Shown: piece by piece, positions 40,741 through 49,085 of the stretch
How the letters are laid out: each line of letters opens with the position of its first letter
How positions within the stretch are numbered: position 1 is the first letter of the stretch
Source: Prorocentrum cordatum
Taxonomy: Eukaryota > Sar > Dinophyceae > Prorocentrales > Prorocentraceae
NCBI GenBank assembly: GCA_963575745.1
Contig: CAUYUJ010020281.1
Location: 1 to 64,000, forward strand
Length of the DNA stretch: 64,000 nt
Direction: 5' to 3'
Notes under the pieces: model-generated
Told to the model about the DNA's origin: nothing
Database searches by the model: none
Seen by the model: the letters and a program-made list of their open reading frames with translations, nothing else
Program-made: the position numbers and the translations under genes

Positions 40741-41420
40741 CCAGCAGAATTACCAGCGCGCCAGGCCCCTCTGGGCGTCGGCGCGGCGCGAGTTCAGGAT
40801 CTTCCGCGGCTTGCTGGTCACGCTCGTCTCGGACCTCGACGCCGAGTGGTCCACCAAGGTCGTCATGACTGACGCCTGCGAGACGGGCCACGCCTCTGTC
40901 GAGGGCGAGTGGGACCTTTCCGAGGTTCAGAGTGCTGGTCGCTGGCACGAGCGGTGGCGGTTCCGCCACACGCGTGAGGCGGACGGGGTTGGCGGCCGCG
41001 CGACCGCGCGGCACGTGCGGCCGAGGTCGCCGAGCTCGATGCGCACCCGTCTGTTCTGTTGCGCCAGGGTCTCGCCAACAAAAGTTTCCCTGAAGTGTCT
41101 ACGCACACCATCCGCCGCACCAGCTGGTCGACCATGCACTATTCACCACTCTTCGGCAAGGAGCTCATGCATCGTAAGGAGGCAAGGGGTGACTTACACG
41201 CCGTGAAGCTGATCCTGTCGGACGCGGACTCCTGGGGGAAGAGGCACCTCGTCTTGGGGGACAATCTAGCACTCACACTTGCACAATCTAAAGGACGTTG
41301 TCGTGATATATTTCTGCTCAATATCTTGCGGCGAGGCGCCGCCTTGACTCTCGCCTCGGGGGCCCGCATACATCGACGATGGGTGCCCAGCGAGTTCAAT
41401 GCGGCCGACGGTGGCAGCCG
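40741..41420 (+). pseudogene. YR element RNase H domain, frameshifted
   Basis: RNase H removes RNA from RNA:DNA hybrids. Pieces: STKVVMTDACETGHASVEGE with the first Asp near 40867, in one frame to about 40985; then RQGLANKSFPEVSTHTIR, KRHLVLGDNLALTLAQSKG with the internal Asp, and HRRWVPSEFNAADGGSRSRE with the final Asp, in another frame that continues into the recombinase. The usual Glu is not obvious (GDLHAV occupies its place). One indel lies between 40985 and 41055. Confidence 0.65.
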
Positions 41421-42855
41421 CTCCCGCGAGGGTGCTGCAGGGCGCGCTGCATCTGGGGCCGGCTGGCGCGCTACCGCGGCGCGCGGGCGTCAGCTCCGGC
41501 ACCGCGCGGCTCGGCGCGGGGCCCCGAGGGCGACAGTCGGCTCGGCAGCGGCTGGCCCGCGGCCCCCGCGGGCCCGCCGGGACTCGGCCGCCTCGGCAGC
41601 CCCGCCGCCGGCAGCCGCGCGCCCGCTGCGGCCCCGCGGCCTCGCGGCGCCGCCGCCGACCAGGCGGCTGAAGCGCAGCGCGCCTGGGGGCGGCCCGACA
41701 GCGCAGGCCCCTCTGCGGCCCTCGGCGGATCGGGCTCCGGCGCGTTGCAGCTCGGGCCGCCCCCTGGGCTCGCCCGCCCTGCGCCGCCGCGAGGCTCTGA
41801 CTCGACGCCCGTCGGTGGTGCTGGCGGCCCCGCGCAGCACCCCCCTGCGGGAGCTGCCGCGCTCTGTGCAGCGCCGCCTGGACGCTGGGGAGCAGGCGCG
41901 GGACACCACCCGCCAGCTCTCTATCACCGAGGCTGCCGCGGTGGGACGGCGGAGCCGACTGCAGTACGCGCGGCTGCTCGAGCTGTTCCTCAGTCGCAGT
42001 CGCCTGACATCTCTGGCTGCGCCTGCTGCCGACACGGACGCCGCCGTGGTGAGGTTCTTCGACGAGCTGTACCTCGAGGGGAAGGTCGCGTCGACGGGCG
42101 AGAAGCTGCTCGCCGCCATCTTCATGCACGTGCCCGACTACCAGAGCAAGGGGAAGCTGGCCCTGCCGCGCGCCTACCGCGCGCTGCGAGGTTGGCGCCT
42201 GCTGCGGCCGTCGCGGACGCGGCGCCCGCTGCCCTGGGCGGCTTGCATGGGCGTGGCGCGCCAGATCTGGCGGATCAGCGGCCGCCCCGACCTCGCGGTG
42301 TTCTGGCTCCTGATGGTGGACACGTACCTGAGGCCTGGCGAGGCGTTCCGCCTGACCTGCGGCCAGGTGATCCCGCCGCAGGCGCACATGCCCAAGGTGA
42401 CGATCCACATCAACCCCGACTACATGAAGAGACCGAGCAAGACTGGCGAGATGGACGAGACAGTGGGCGTGGCACGTCCATGGCTGGGCAGCCTTCTGGT
42501 TCGGCTAGCCCAGGGCCCGCCCAGCGCCTCCCTGTGGACGTTCACCATGACAGAGGCCAAGGACGTGTTCGAGCGCGCGACGCGCGCGCTGGGCTTGGAC
42601 AAGCAGCTGCCCGTGCTCTACACGGCCCGGCACAGCGGCGCGTCCATCGACCGCTTCACGGGGAGGATCTCGTTGCAGGAGGTCCAGCGGCGCGGCAGGT
42701 GGCGCCAGCCGAGCTCGGTCAGGCGCTACGAGAAGCGCGGGCTCATCCAGGCGGTGTGGAGCGAGATGGAGCCCTCGGCCAAGACCTACTGCCTCCAGGC
42801 CGAGGCCGAGCTGCCCTCGCTGCTCGGCGCCGCCTCGCTATCCGTCAACGCTTGA
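41059..42855 (+). CDS. YR element tyrosine recombinase (with RNase H end)
   Basis: The open frame carries the end of RNase H, then an Arg/Ala/Pro-rich linker (about 41420-41850), then a recombinase of about 330 residues that would insert the circular DNA copy. SAM-like N-terminal part: RRSRLQYARLLELFLSRSR. Catalytic part: DTYLRPGEAFRLTCGQV (first Arg 42331-42333), LYTARHSGASIDRF (second Arg 42628-42630), RRGRWRQPSSVRRYEKRG (nucleophile Tyr 42727-42729). The His of the HxxR box is Tyr here (TAC, one transition from CAC). No stop interrupts the recombinase. The stop at 42853-42855 overlaps the next frame. Confidence 0.8.
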   Translation: MRQGLANKSFPEVSTHTIRRTSWSTMHYSPLFGKELMHRKEARGDLHAVKLILSDADSWGKRHLVLGDNLALTLAQSKGRCRDIFLLNILRRGAALTLASGARIHRRWVPSEFNAADGGSRSREGAAGRAASGAGWRATAARGRQLRHRAARRGAPRATVGSAAAGPRPPRARRDSAASAAPPPAAARPLRPRGLAAPPPTRRLKRSAPGGGPTAQAPLRPSADRAPARCSSGRPLGSPALRRREALTRRPSVVLAAPRSTPLRELPRSVQRRLDAGEQARDTTRQLSITEAAAVGRRSRLQYARLLELFLSRSRLTSLAAPAADTDAAVVRFFDELYLEGKVASTGEKLLAAIFMHVPDYQSKGKLALPRAYRALRGWRLLRPSRTRRPLPWAACMGVARQIWRISGRPDLAVFWLLMVDTYLRPGEAFRLTCGQVIPPQAHMPKVTIHINPDYMKRPSKTGEMDETVGVARPWLGSLLVRLAQGPPSASLWTFTMTEAKDVFERATRALGLDKQLPVLYTARHSGASIDRFTGRISLQEVQRRGRWRQPSSVRRYEKRGLIQAVWSEMEPSAKTYCLQAEAELPSLLGAASLSVNA

Positions 42856-43643
42856 GCGATCCCCGCGCCAAGAGACACGAGTATTTCTACATAGAAATCT
42901 TCTCGGGCTCGGAACATTTCTCGAATTCGCTGCGCCGTCGTGGTTTCAGAGTGTACTCATTTGATGTGCTACAAGGGCCCCAAGGTGACCTCCTGAGGCC
43001 CGCCGCCTTGAAGCGCATCATGCGGATGATCAAGTCCGACAGATGTCTCGGTGTGCTAGCTGGCGTGCCATGTAAATCGTTCTCCATTGCCCGAGGAGGC
43101 CATAATGCAATGAGATCGTCGCAAGCTCCCTCTGGCCTCCCCTCGCTCCCTCCTCATTTGCAATGCCTGGTAGACGAGGGCAACAAACTGTTTCAGGTGT
43201 CCTGTAAGATCTTTAAGTGCTGTAAACAGATGCGGGTTCCTTTTTTGTGGGAGAATCCTCAGTCATCCTACATGTGGAAAGTGGATGCTGCCGTTCAGAT
43301 TTTTCGCTGGCCCGGGGTCCGCGATAGTATAACTAACTATTGCGGTTGGGGCACGCCGTGGTGTAAACCCACTAGGCTGAGATGCATCCTGCTGCCGAGA
43401 GCCGACGAATTGTGTAAGCGTTGTAAAGCTGTCCGTGGCATCTGCTCGTTCTCTGGAAAGAAACGCCAGATTCTCCAGGGCCGAGACGGCCTGGGCATTC
43501 ACTGGACCGCTCGCGCCGCAGCTTACCCTCACGTGCTTGCGAATCGAATGGCCGATGTGTTTCAAGATGCTGCATTCGATCGAGTCTTTCGGCAAACCAT
43601 CCGCCTGCACCCCTTCCGCGTGGAAGACCCCGAGCCGCGCTGA
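42855..43643 (+). CDS. cytosine-C5 DNA methyltransferase-like protein in YR element
   Basis: About 260 codons, no stop. Motif I: YIEIFSGSEHFSNSLRRRG (from 42888). Motif IV: GVPCKSFSIARGG with the catalytic Cys at 43071-43073. Motif VI: FLWENPQSS (Glu at 43251-43253). KPTRLRCILL may be the motif VIII counterpart. A C-terminal motif X and a clear target-recognition domain are not seen, so it is shorter than a typical Dcm-type enzyme. No ATG lies near the start: the frame is open far upstream, overlapping the recombinase in another frame, so it may be made by frameshifting or from a spliced or unrecognised start. Retrotransposons with cytosine methyltransferases are reported from Symbiodinium; the proposed role is methylation of the element's own DNA. 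Confidence 0.7.
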   Translation, partial: SDPRAKRHEYFYIEIFSGSEHFSNSLRRRGFRVYSFDVLQGPQGDLLRPAALKRIMRMIKSDRCLGVLAGVPCKSFSIARGGHNAMRSSQAPSGLPSLPPHLQCLVDEGNKLFQVSCKIFKCCKQMRVPFLWENPQSSYMWKVDAAVQIFRWPGVRDSITNYCGWGTPWCKPTRLRCILLPRADELCKRCKAVRGICSFSGKKRQILQGRDGLGIHWTARAAAYPHVLANRMADVFQDAAFDRVFRQTIRLHPFRVEDPEPR

Positions 43644-43682
43644 CGGCAGAGAACCGATAGCGACTTTTGGTGCCTCGAATGT

Positions 43683-43815
43683 CGGCACGGATCTGTAAAG
43701 CGCGTTGTTGTGTGTCTCACGCCGGCGTGTTCTCAGAATTGTGCTGTCTGCAAGGTCACCACATGCGGATGACATATATGAGAGTTCTGTGTAAAAGGAC
43801 GGGTGGGGAATCTCC
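43683..43815 (+). repeat. split direct repeat B1
   Basis: 133 bp, starting CGGCACGGATCTGTAAAGCG; three mismatches to B2 and directly joined to A2. Confidence 0.9.
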
Positions 43816-43878
43816 GACTTGTCCTCAGAACGTGCAGGGGATGAATACACAGAGTCCGTATACGTTTCGCTCAAGCCT
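43816..43878 (+). repeat. split direct repeat A2
   Basis: 63 bp, one mismatch to A1. The internal B1/A2 junction represents the circle junction. Confidence 0.9.
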
Positions 43879-43948
43879 CCCTCCCTGTCTGAACTGGTAC
43901 ACGACCTACCCGCCCTGGCTTTTGGCGGGCCGCAAGCAATTGTATTGA

Positions 43949-44081
43949 CGGCACGGATCTGTAAAGTGCGTTGTTGTGTGTCTCACGCCGGCGTGTTCTC
44001 AGAATTGTGCTGTTTGCAAGGTCACCACATGCGGATGACATTTATGAGAGTTCTGTGTAAAAGGACGGGTGGGGAATCTCC
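43949..44081 (+). repeat. split direct repeat B2, right end
   Basis: 133 bp, offset exactly 266 bp from B1. It defines the right end of the element. The next base begins a GAT array. Confidence 0.9.
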
Positions 44082-44082
44082 T

Positions 44083-44144
44083 GATGATGATGATGATGAT
44101 GATGACGATGATGCTGATGATGATGAAGATGATGATGATGATAG
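44083..44144. repeat. GATGAT array between the two retroelements
   Basis: About 20 GAT triplets abut B2 and precede LINE 2. It is probably the target sequence of the YR insertion. Confidence 0.9.
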
Positions 44145-44149
44145 TCGCC

Positions 44150-45181
44150 CATATGGCACGAGCGCAGGTTTGGCGACAGGCGCCGTCCCATCGGAGCACC
44201 CCCTCGTCCTGCAGGCACCCGCAGTTGAGACGGCCCAGAACGGCCACTGCCTGATGAGGGCGACAGGCGGACTGCTGGCGGCTCTAACCTCCACATGCGG
44301 AGAGCAGGCACACGCCCTGGAGTCGCAGTCGCACGTCTGGCGCATGATGCACTTCAACCCCCTCGCGGCCACAGCGGGGGATCGTTTGGAAGAGATTGAA
44401 TTAGCATGTTCTAACTTCGACGCGATCACGCTCGTGGGCACACAAAGGAGAACCAAGGAGAGAATGGAACAATCTCGTAGTGGCAGCAGGTGGCGTATTG
44501 ACGCGGGGTGGTCCGCTGGTTCCATGACCAACAAATCCACAGGCGTCCTTATATCTTTCGGAGCCAAAGTCAGACAGAAACATTTGCGCAGAGTACAAGT
44601 ACCCCCAGCACATCTCGCAGGAAGAGGGCTTGCCGTGAGAGTTTCGTCCAGCTCGTGGGACTTCACGGTGATTGGCGCGTGCTACCCGCCACGACCCACA
44701 GCAGTGAAAGCGATGCAGGTTTACGACAGGACGGTCGCAGCTCTCACAGATTGGCCTGATATTGTTATCAGCTCAACGCCGTCACGCAGTGTACCCATGC
44801 TTGGAGTGGACCTGAACGACGGGCTCGGCAAAGATTACGACGCAGCGCGGGGGGGCGAATTTTTCTTGGACACTTCTGCAGTATTACCCGCGGGAGCACG
44901 TCGTGAGCATGCAGCTGGAAAAAATATTTCGCGAACTCATGGAGAAGCATTATCTGTGCGCCCCCACGACGCAAAGTGATACCCCCACCTGGTATGGCAC
45001 TGATGTCGCCTCGTCTATAGTGGACTACATGGCCATACCACAGGCGCTGGCACAATCTACACGGACCAGCTGCACACTCCTCCGATTGGGCAGACGTATA
45101 CAGAAAATTCCTAGCAAATTTCGGCGGGATCACGTTCCTTTACACGTGGAGTTTCGGCTACCAGGCGCGCGCGCCTTTTAG
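44150..45181 (+). pseudogene. LINE 2 endonuclease domain, broken
   Basis: Endonuclease/exonuclease/phosphatase-type nuclease. WRMMHFNPLAATAGDRLEEI and ELACSNFDAITLVGTQRRTK (44340-44455) form the first part, then TGVLISFGAKVRQKHLRRVQ, WDFTVIGACYPPRP (44655-44700), and PMLGVDLNDGLG (about 44795-44830), the metal/phosphate-site strand. The reading then moves frame near 44900 and ends SSIVDYMAIP...RRDHVPLHVEFRLP, where DH is the conserved catalytic pair. A TAG closes this part at 45179-45181. The 5' limit is unclear because the frame is open into the GAT array. Confidence 0.7.
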
Positions 45182-46306
45182 GGTACCAAAGGTATTAGAT
45201 GGGACCGCGACAAACTGATGCAGGCATTATCTCTCTCAGGCAGCGAAGAAGGGGAACTGTTCATCACGCAGGTAGAACAGCATCTTGAGCAGAATGCGGA
45301 TGAAGTTATAAGTCTAATACATCAGGCTTCGCCTGACCCGCTGTTCGAGTACCCGGAGCATTTGATGATCACGGTGGGCGAAGAGTTGTTTACACGTCAG
45401 TCTTTGTATGACGATCCTGAGTACCAACAGAGACGAGAACGCATATACTTTCTTTTAAAGCATCGCATGGAGAAGCGGTCCAAGTTTGATACGGACATGA
45501 GTGATCAGGATAAAAATGACCCAGATTTCGAGCTGAAAGCACTATTTCAGCGAATGAAAGAGTATCGGCATCGTGAATGGCTCCGCTTTCAGGAGCGAGC
45601 GCTGGACTCTCTGTGGGAAACATGGAACAAACAACAGCACGCTGAGGTACATCGATTGTCACGTAGAGCAGCTGGAACAAAGTACGGCACGAAGCGAAGA
45701 TATCATCGTGCGGTGCACACGGCCGGTTTGAGCAGCACACAGTGGATGCGACAGTGGAGTTTACCTGGGCACCAAGGTGGCATGGGAACGCAGCTTCTTC
45801 ATGATTGGCATGAATGGAGAGGACAGCGCACAGGTATGACAGCAATGGCAGTTCTGGGCGAATCACATCGCAAAGCAGCAAAAGGAGATTTCAACAGAGT
45901 TCGACGGCAGCTGGGACGAGCAGCAAAGCGGCGAGCCGCCCCTCCATGGTCAGCCCCCCTCGAGCTGATCGCGCTTCTCATGGGCAGTGGTCCACAACTA
46001 CCTGATGATGTGGCACCTGCTGGGCGTGGCTTGGGGCTTGGATTGCAAATCAGAGAGGCCCCGCTCTTCGAGCGCGTGGTGGAGGATGGCTTTGTTCGCA
46101 TGCGCACCGCAGGTCGAACACCAACGTATTGGCATACGAGTCAGGGCATTTCCTGGCCAAAGAAGACGGAGGGAGCCACGGACATCGGAGACGCGGCTGT
46201 TGGGCCACGCACAGTACATTTACTAGCTCCGTTGGGCAAGGCTTGGTATGCAGGCAATTCGTCTCTGCCGCTTATGCCCCGCGCAGTGCGCGGATTCATG
46301 AAATGA
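45182..46306 (+). pseudogene. LINE 2 linker between nuclease and RT
   Basis: A frame of about 370 codons, same phase as the nuclease end. It is mainly charged helices: LFITQVEQHLEQNADEVISL, RRERIYFLLKHRMEKRSKFD, YRHREWLRFQERALDSLWET. It ends in the conserved pre-RT element YWHTSQGISWPKK...GPRTVHLLAPLGKAW. The TGA at 46304-46306 falls in GFMK*RCKENAI; a C-to-T change of CGA would explain it, and the RT continues in phase. Confidence 0.65.
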
Positions 46307-46840
46307 CGATGCAAAGAGAACGCTATCATTACAGTGAATACCACCTTTTATCGGATCAAGCAGGCTGGGCGAAGCTGTTTGCAACGCTTCCACGACCTGA
46401 GCAACGCCTTCGGCAGCGTTGAGTGGGCGGAGCTCGACGACGCCAGTATGGAGCTGATGCGAGAAGACCTTGGTGGCGAGTTTGGGCAGCAGCGGTATAG
46501 CGATGCGGTCCGCACATGCACGGCGCGTCTACTCTACTCAAGCCAACTTGCGGTGCATTGATGGGTGATCCATATGTGGTGCATCTTTTTGTCCTTGGAT
46601 TTCAGACTGGGGTCAACAAGTGGACCCGAGCCTTGACGGGAACAGCGATCGAACATCAGGAGCTGAAGATCGAGGGCCCATTTGCGAAACGAGCTGTGGA
46701 CTTATCCCTCTGCCAGTGCGCGGACGACCTTTCGAAGACCATCCTGGGGAAAGCAAGAGAGGGGCTGGGGGAGCTAACAAGCAGGATCATGAAGACAAGC
46801 GAGGTGCCCGACAAAGCGTTGTAATCGATTGGCTGCCGCC
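46307..46840 (+). pseudogene. LINE 2 reverse transcriptase core, broken
   Basis: Motif A: CLQRFHDLSNAFGSVEWAEL (about 46376-46435). A frame change near 46545 precedes motif B: CGALMGDPYVVHLFVLGF (about 46546-46600). Motif C: DLSLCQCADDLSKTIL with CADD at 46717-46728. KTSEVPDKAL then meets the TAA at 46822-46824, after which the thumb continues in the same phase. Catalytic residues of motifs A, B and C are all present; only stops and one indel disable it. Confidence 0.75.
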
Positions 46841-47612
46841 AGAACCGCGCGAAGCAGGAGGTCATCCCCGTGCTCGCAGGCCCTGGATCATGCCGTGACG
46901 CGCAGAATCTTAGGCGGGGAACAATGGTCTTGCCCGCCCGCCGCAAACCGCGCGCCAGGTACCTTGGGGCTGAGGTCGCCTCTAAGTGCAGTTGCTCGCC
47001 AGAGTTCCAGAAGAGAAAGCGGGCGGCGGCCGTGGCTTCCCACTCCCTGGGGCGCCTCTGGATTCTAAAACGCACCCCCTGGAAAGTCCGAAGGGGGGGG
47101 GGGGGGGGGATGCTGATCTGTTGCGTTCAGAATGCAGCGCTGCATGGTAACGAGTGTTTCATTTTAAATGAAAACAACTGGCAGGCCCTAGATAAGTTAG
47201 TTGCACGCTATGCGCGGGTTGCGATGAGAGGCGCAGCGCGCGCTCAGCTGGAGGAGGTGGTGGAGGGAACGACGCGCACTACACGCAAGTCGATGACGAC
47301 CTCGGAGGTGCCACAGTATTGGCGCATGGCACCTTGTAAGCTAGAAGCTCGTGTTCGCAGAATGAAACGCTATCGGGCCATCGCTCGTTCGCCGCACCAG
47401 AATGATCAAGTCCTCACCGCACTGTTCGGAACGCACGTCTTCGAGTCGCAGGAAACGGCTATCGGGGATGACACCGCGGAACGTGCGAACCCATGGGCGG
47501 GGAGAGTTAAGGCGGACATCTTAGACAGTCTGAATGAGATGTGCGATGAAGGAGGTGTAGTTGGGAGTTTGGCTCGTAGAGGTTTCTTGCAGATATTCCG
47601 GGATCCTGAACT
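46841..47612 (+). pseudogene. LINE 2 RT thumb region
   Basis: QNRAKQEVIPVLAGPG leads to KPRARYLGAEVASKCSCSPE (about 46945-47000), the RYLG element typical after RT in this family. A G18 homopolymer at 47093-47110 lies in the middle, then CCVQNAALHGNECFILNENN, LDKLVARYARVAMRGAARAQ and the end RRGFLQIFRDPEL, where the long G tract starts. Confidence 0.65.
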
Positions 47613-47621
47613 GGGGGGGGG

Positions 47622-47659
<38 letters not shown>

Positions 47660-47919
47660 GTGGGGGGTGGGGGGGGTGGGGGGGTGGGGGGTGGGGGGTG
47701 GGTGGTGTGGTGGTGGTGGTGGTGGTGGTGTGGTGGTGGGTGGGGGTGGGTGGTGGGGGTGGGGGGGTGGGGGGGGGGGGGGGGGTGGGGTGGGGGGGGG
47801 GGGGGGGTGGGGGGGGGGGGTGGGTGGGTGGGGGGGGGGGGGGGGGGGGGGGGGGGGGTGGGGGTGGGGGGGGGGGGGGTGGGGGGGGGGGGGGGGGGGT
47901 GGGGGGTGGGGGGGGGGGG
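47613..47919. repeat. 307-bp G-rich tract inside LINE 2
   Basis: Only G and T occur apart from a single C at about 47660, mostly runs of 6 to 25 G. Protein on the two sides belongs to one former LINE ORF. It is a strong G-quadruplex candidate, and also a place where sequencing and assembly often fail, so its length and phase should not be trusted. Confidence 0.9.
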
Positions 47920-48420
47920 AGTTTGTGCAGATGGATTTCGCGAGGCTTCGTCAAGGAGCTTATTCGTCAGCGATGCCCCCGCCAGGATGGACCCCCGAGT
48001 CGGCGCCTCGTCTTATCCCGCTCTGTACGCCTTGTCGACAGCAGGAGCCAGAAGAGTGGGTATGTGGTTTTGAAATGGAGGAGGGTGTTACTTGCTCGAA
48101 GAAGTTTCGCTCTTTTAAGTCGGTGGCGCATCACCGACTCGCTTACCGTGGATTGCGAGACCCGTGGGTGTCCTTAGTAACTACTAACGTGTGCCCCTAT
48201 TGCGAAGGTGTGTACGGATCAATTGTGGCAACACAACAGCACGTTGTAAAAAGTGTTCTGCGAGGTGGTATATGTGTAAATCGATCCAGATATCTCGGAG
48301 GCCCTTTGCATCCCGACCGCCGCCGATGCCATTTATGCTCGTTCGAGGCGGGCGCTGATTCGGGACAGACGCACGCGTCACCGTTCGACTCTTTACGAAC
48401 TGCCGACGATGCCTTTCGAG
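47920..48420 (+). pseudogene. LINE 2 Cys/His finger region
   Basis: After the G tract the frame reads EFVQMDFARLRQGAYSSAMP, then finger-like groups: WVCGFEMEEGVTCSKKFRSF...HH (about 48058-48140), NVCPYCEGVYGSIVATQQHV...GGIC (48186-48273) and RRCHLCSFEAG (48321-48355). LINE 1 has the same three groups. Likely nucleic-acid binding. Confidence 0.65.
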
Positions 48421-48924
48421 CTCAAGACCCCAGCGTGGGGCTTACGGCACGAAGGAACTGGAGAACCCGTCGCTCAAAGACGCAAAAGGCAGGCAGCAGA
48501 CATCATCGACATCAGCGAAGAAACGACGGTGGCCAAACTGGTGCTCATCCTCGCGCGTCTTGCCCTGTCAAACGCCGCGGAGCTTCGAGAGGTGACAGGG
48601 ATTCTGTGGCGCGCAGTACTGCCCATCAGCACGCGCCCGATATGCTTGGCAATGAAGGCAGCAGGAATGGCGTACCACAAGGGGGTGGCGAAGCTGCAGG
48701 GCAAAACTCAGGAGCTGGAAGTTCTCGGAGTACCATGCGTGCACATTTTCACGGCGATGTTGCAGGGCATGGCGAAGGGAGGCCTCGGCCAAGGGGTACA
48801 GCAGCATATGGAACAGTTCTGGGCTCAGCGCGCCAAAGGAAAAAAAGAGCGCAGCAGCTGCAGGAAGTGGTGCTCCATTGCCGCGCGAAACCAGCCAAGA
48901 AGAAGGAAGGCCAGCCAGAGATGA
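48409..48924 (+). pseudogene. LINE 2 C-terminal helical domain
   Basis: A frame of 171 codons: TVAKLVLILARLALSNAAEL (about 48526-48585), REVTGILWRAVLP, KAAGMAYHKGVAKLQG, PCVHIFTAMLQGMAKGGLGQ. LINE 1 has the counterpart NDELVAKLIVLITRL...LRAFVSGLMWLVQ. The function is unknown. The last 25 codons are basic and probably out of phase. Confidence 0.6.
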
Positions 48925-49085
48925 CCAATCTTGTGTTCGCTCTCAGCCGCGACCACGACATCATAGAGAAGCTACTGATCAACGTGTTCAAGGGGCACTC
49001 AGCGGTGGTGAAGATGGGCCCCGCCCCTCGGGGCCCTCTGGAGCGAGCAGCGCAGAAGCTATTGGACGAATACGAGAAGAAGTGA
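48925..49085 (+). pseudogene. LINE 2 terminal segment
   Basis: In the third frame, MTNLVFALSRDHDIIEKLLI, NVFKGHSAVVKMGPAPRGPL and ERAAQKLLDEYEKK close the element. The LINE 1 terminus matches it residue for residue at GP-P-GPL-R-A-KLL. Confidence 0.7.

Larger units (their letters stand above)
37359..44081 (+). mobile_element. YR retrotransposon with split direct repeats and a C5-MTase
   Basis: A 63-bp sequence at the left end (A1, 37359-37421) recurs as A2 at 43816-43878. A 133-bp sequence (B1, 43683-43815) abuts A2 and recurs as B2 at 43949-44081. The order A1-ORFs-B1-A2-B2 is the split-direct-repeat layout known from PAT/Ngaro-like tyrosine-recombinase retroelements. The junction B1/A2 (AATCTCC/GACTTG) is what a circle joining B2 to A1 would give. 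Between lie gag-like ORFs, RT, RNase H, a tyrosine recombinase and a cytosine-C5 methyltransferase-like frame, all on the plus strand. A 70-bp spacer separates A2 and B2. Repeats are 98 percent identical, yet pol has two frame changes. Insertion ends directly at a GAT array. Confidence 0.85.
44150..49085 (+). mobile_element. LINE 2: decayed non-LTR retrotransposon
   Basis: Module order is endonuclease, linker, RT, thumb, Cys/His fingers and C-terminal domain, each with a counterpart in LINE 1. Lesions: an in-frame TAG at 45179-45181, a TGA at 46304-46306, a TAA at 46822-46824, frame changes near 44900 and 46545, a G18 run at 47093-47110, a 307-bp G-rich tract at 47613-47919, and later frame changes. 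It is nonetheless better preserved than LINE 1. Ends are approximate on the left; the right end is the stop at 49083-49085. Confidence 0.8.

Noticed and set aside
40254-42408. Long minus-strand frames across the YR element
   Set aside because: They mirror GC-rich coding sequence on the plus strand and have no domain.
41379-42854. A 490-codon Ala/Pro/Arg-rich frame overlapping the recombinase
   Set aside because: The other frame has the recombinase motifs; this one is its GC-rich shadow. Only its continuation after 42855 (methyltransferase) is kept.
37359-44081. LTR retrotransposon interpretation of the terminal repeats
   Set aside because: The repeats are split (A1 at left; B1-A2-B2 at right) and a tyrosine recombinase replaces a DDE integrase.
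43819-44150. N-terminal extension of the LINE 2 nuclease frame across A2, B2 and the GAT array
   Set aside because: The frame is open by chance; the first part is the end of the YR element.
47553-48073. Gly/Trp-rich and Pro/His-rich frames across the G tract
   Set aside because: They are generated by homopolymeric G and carry no information.
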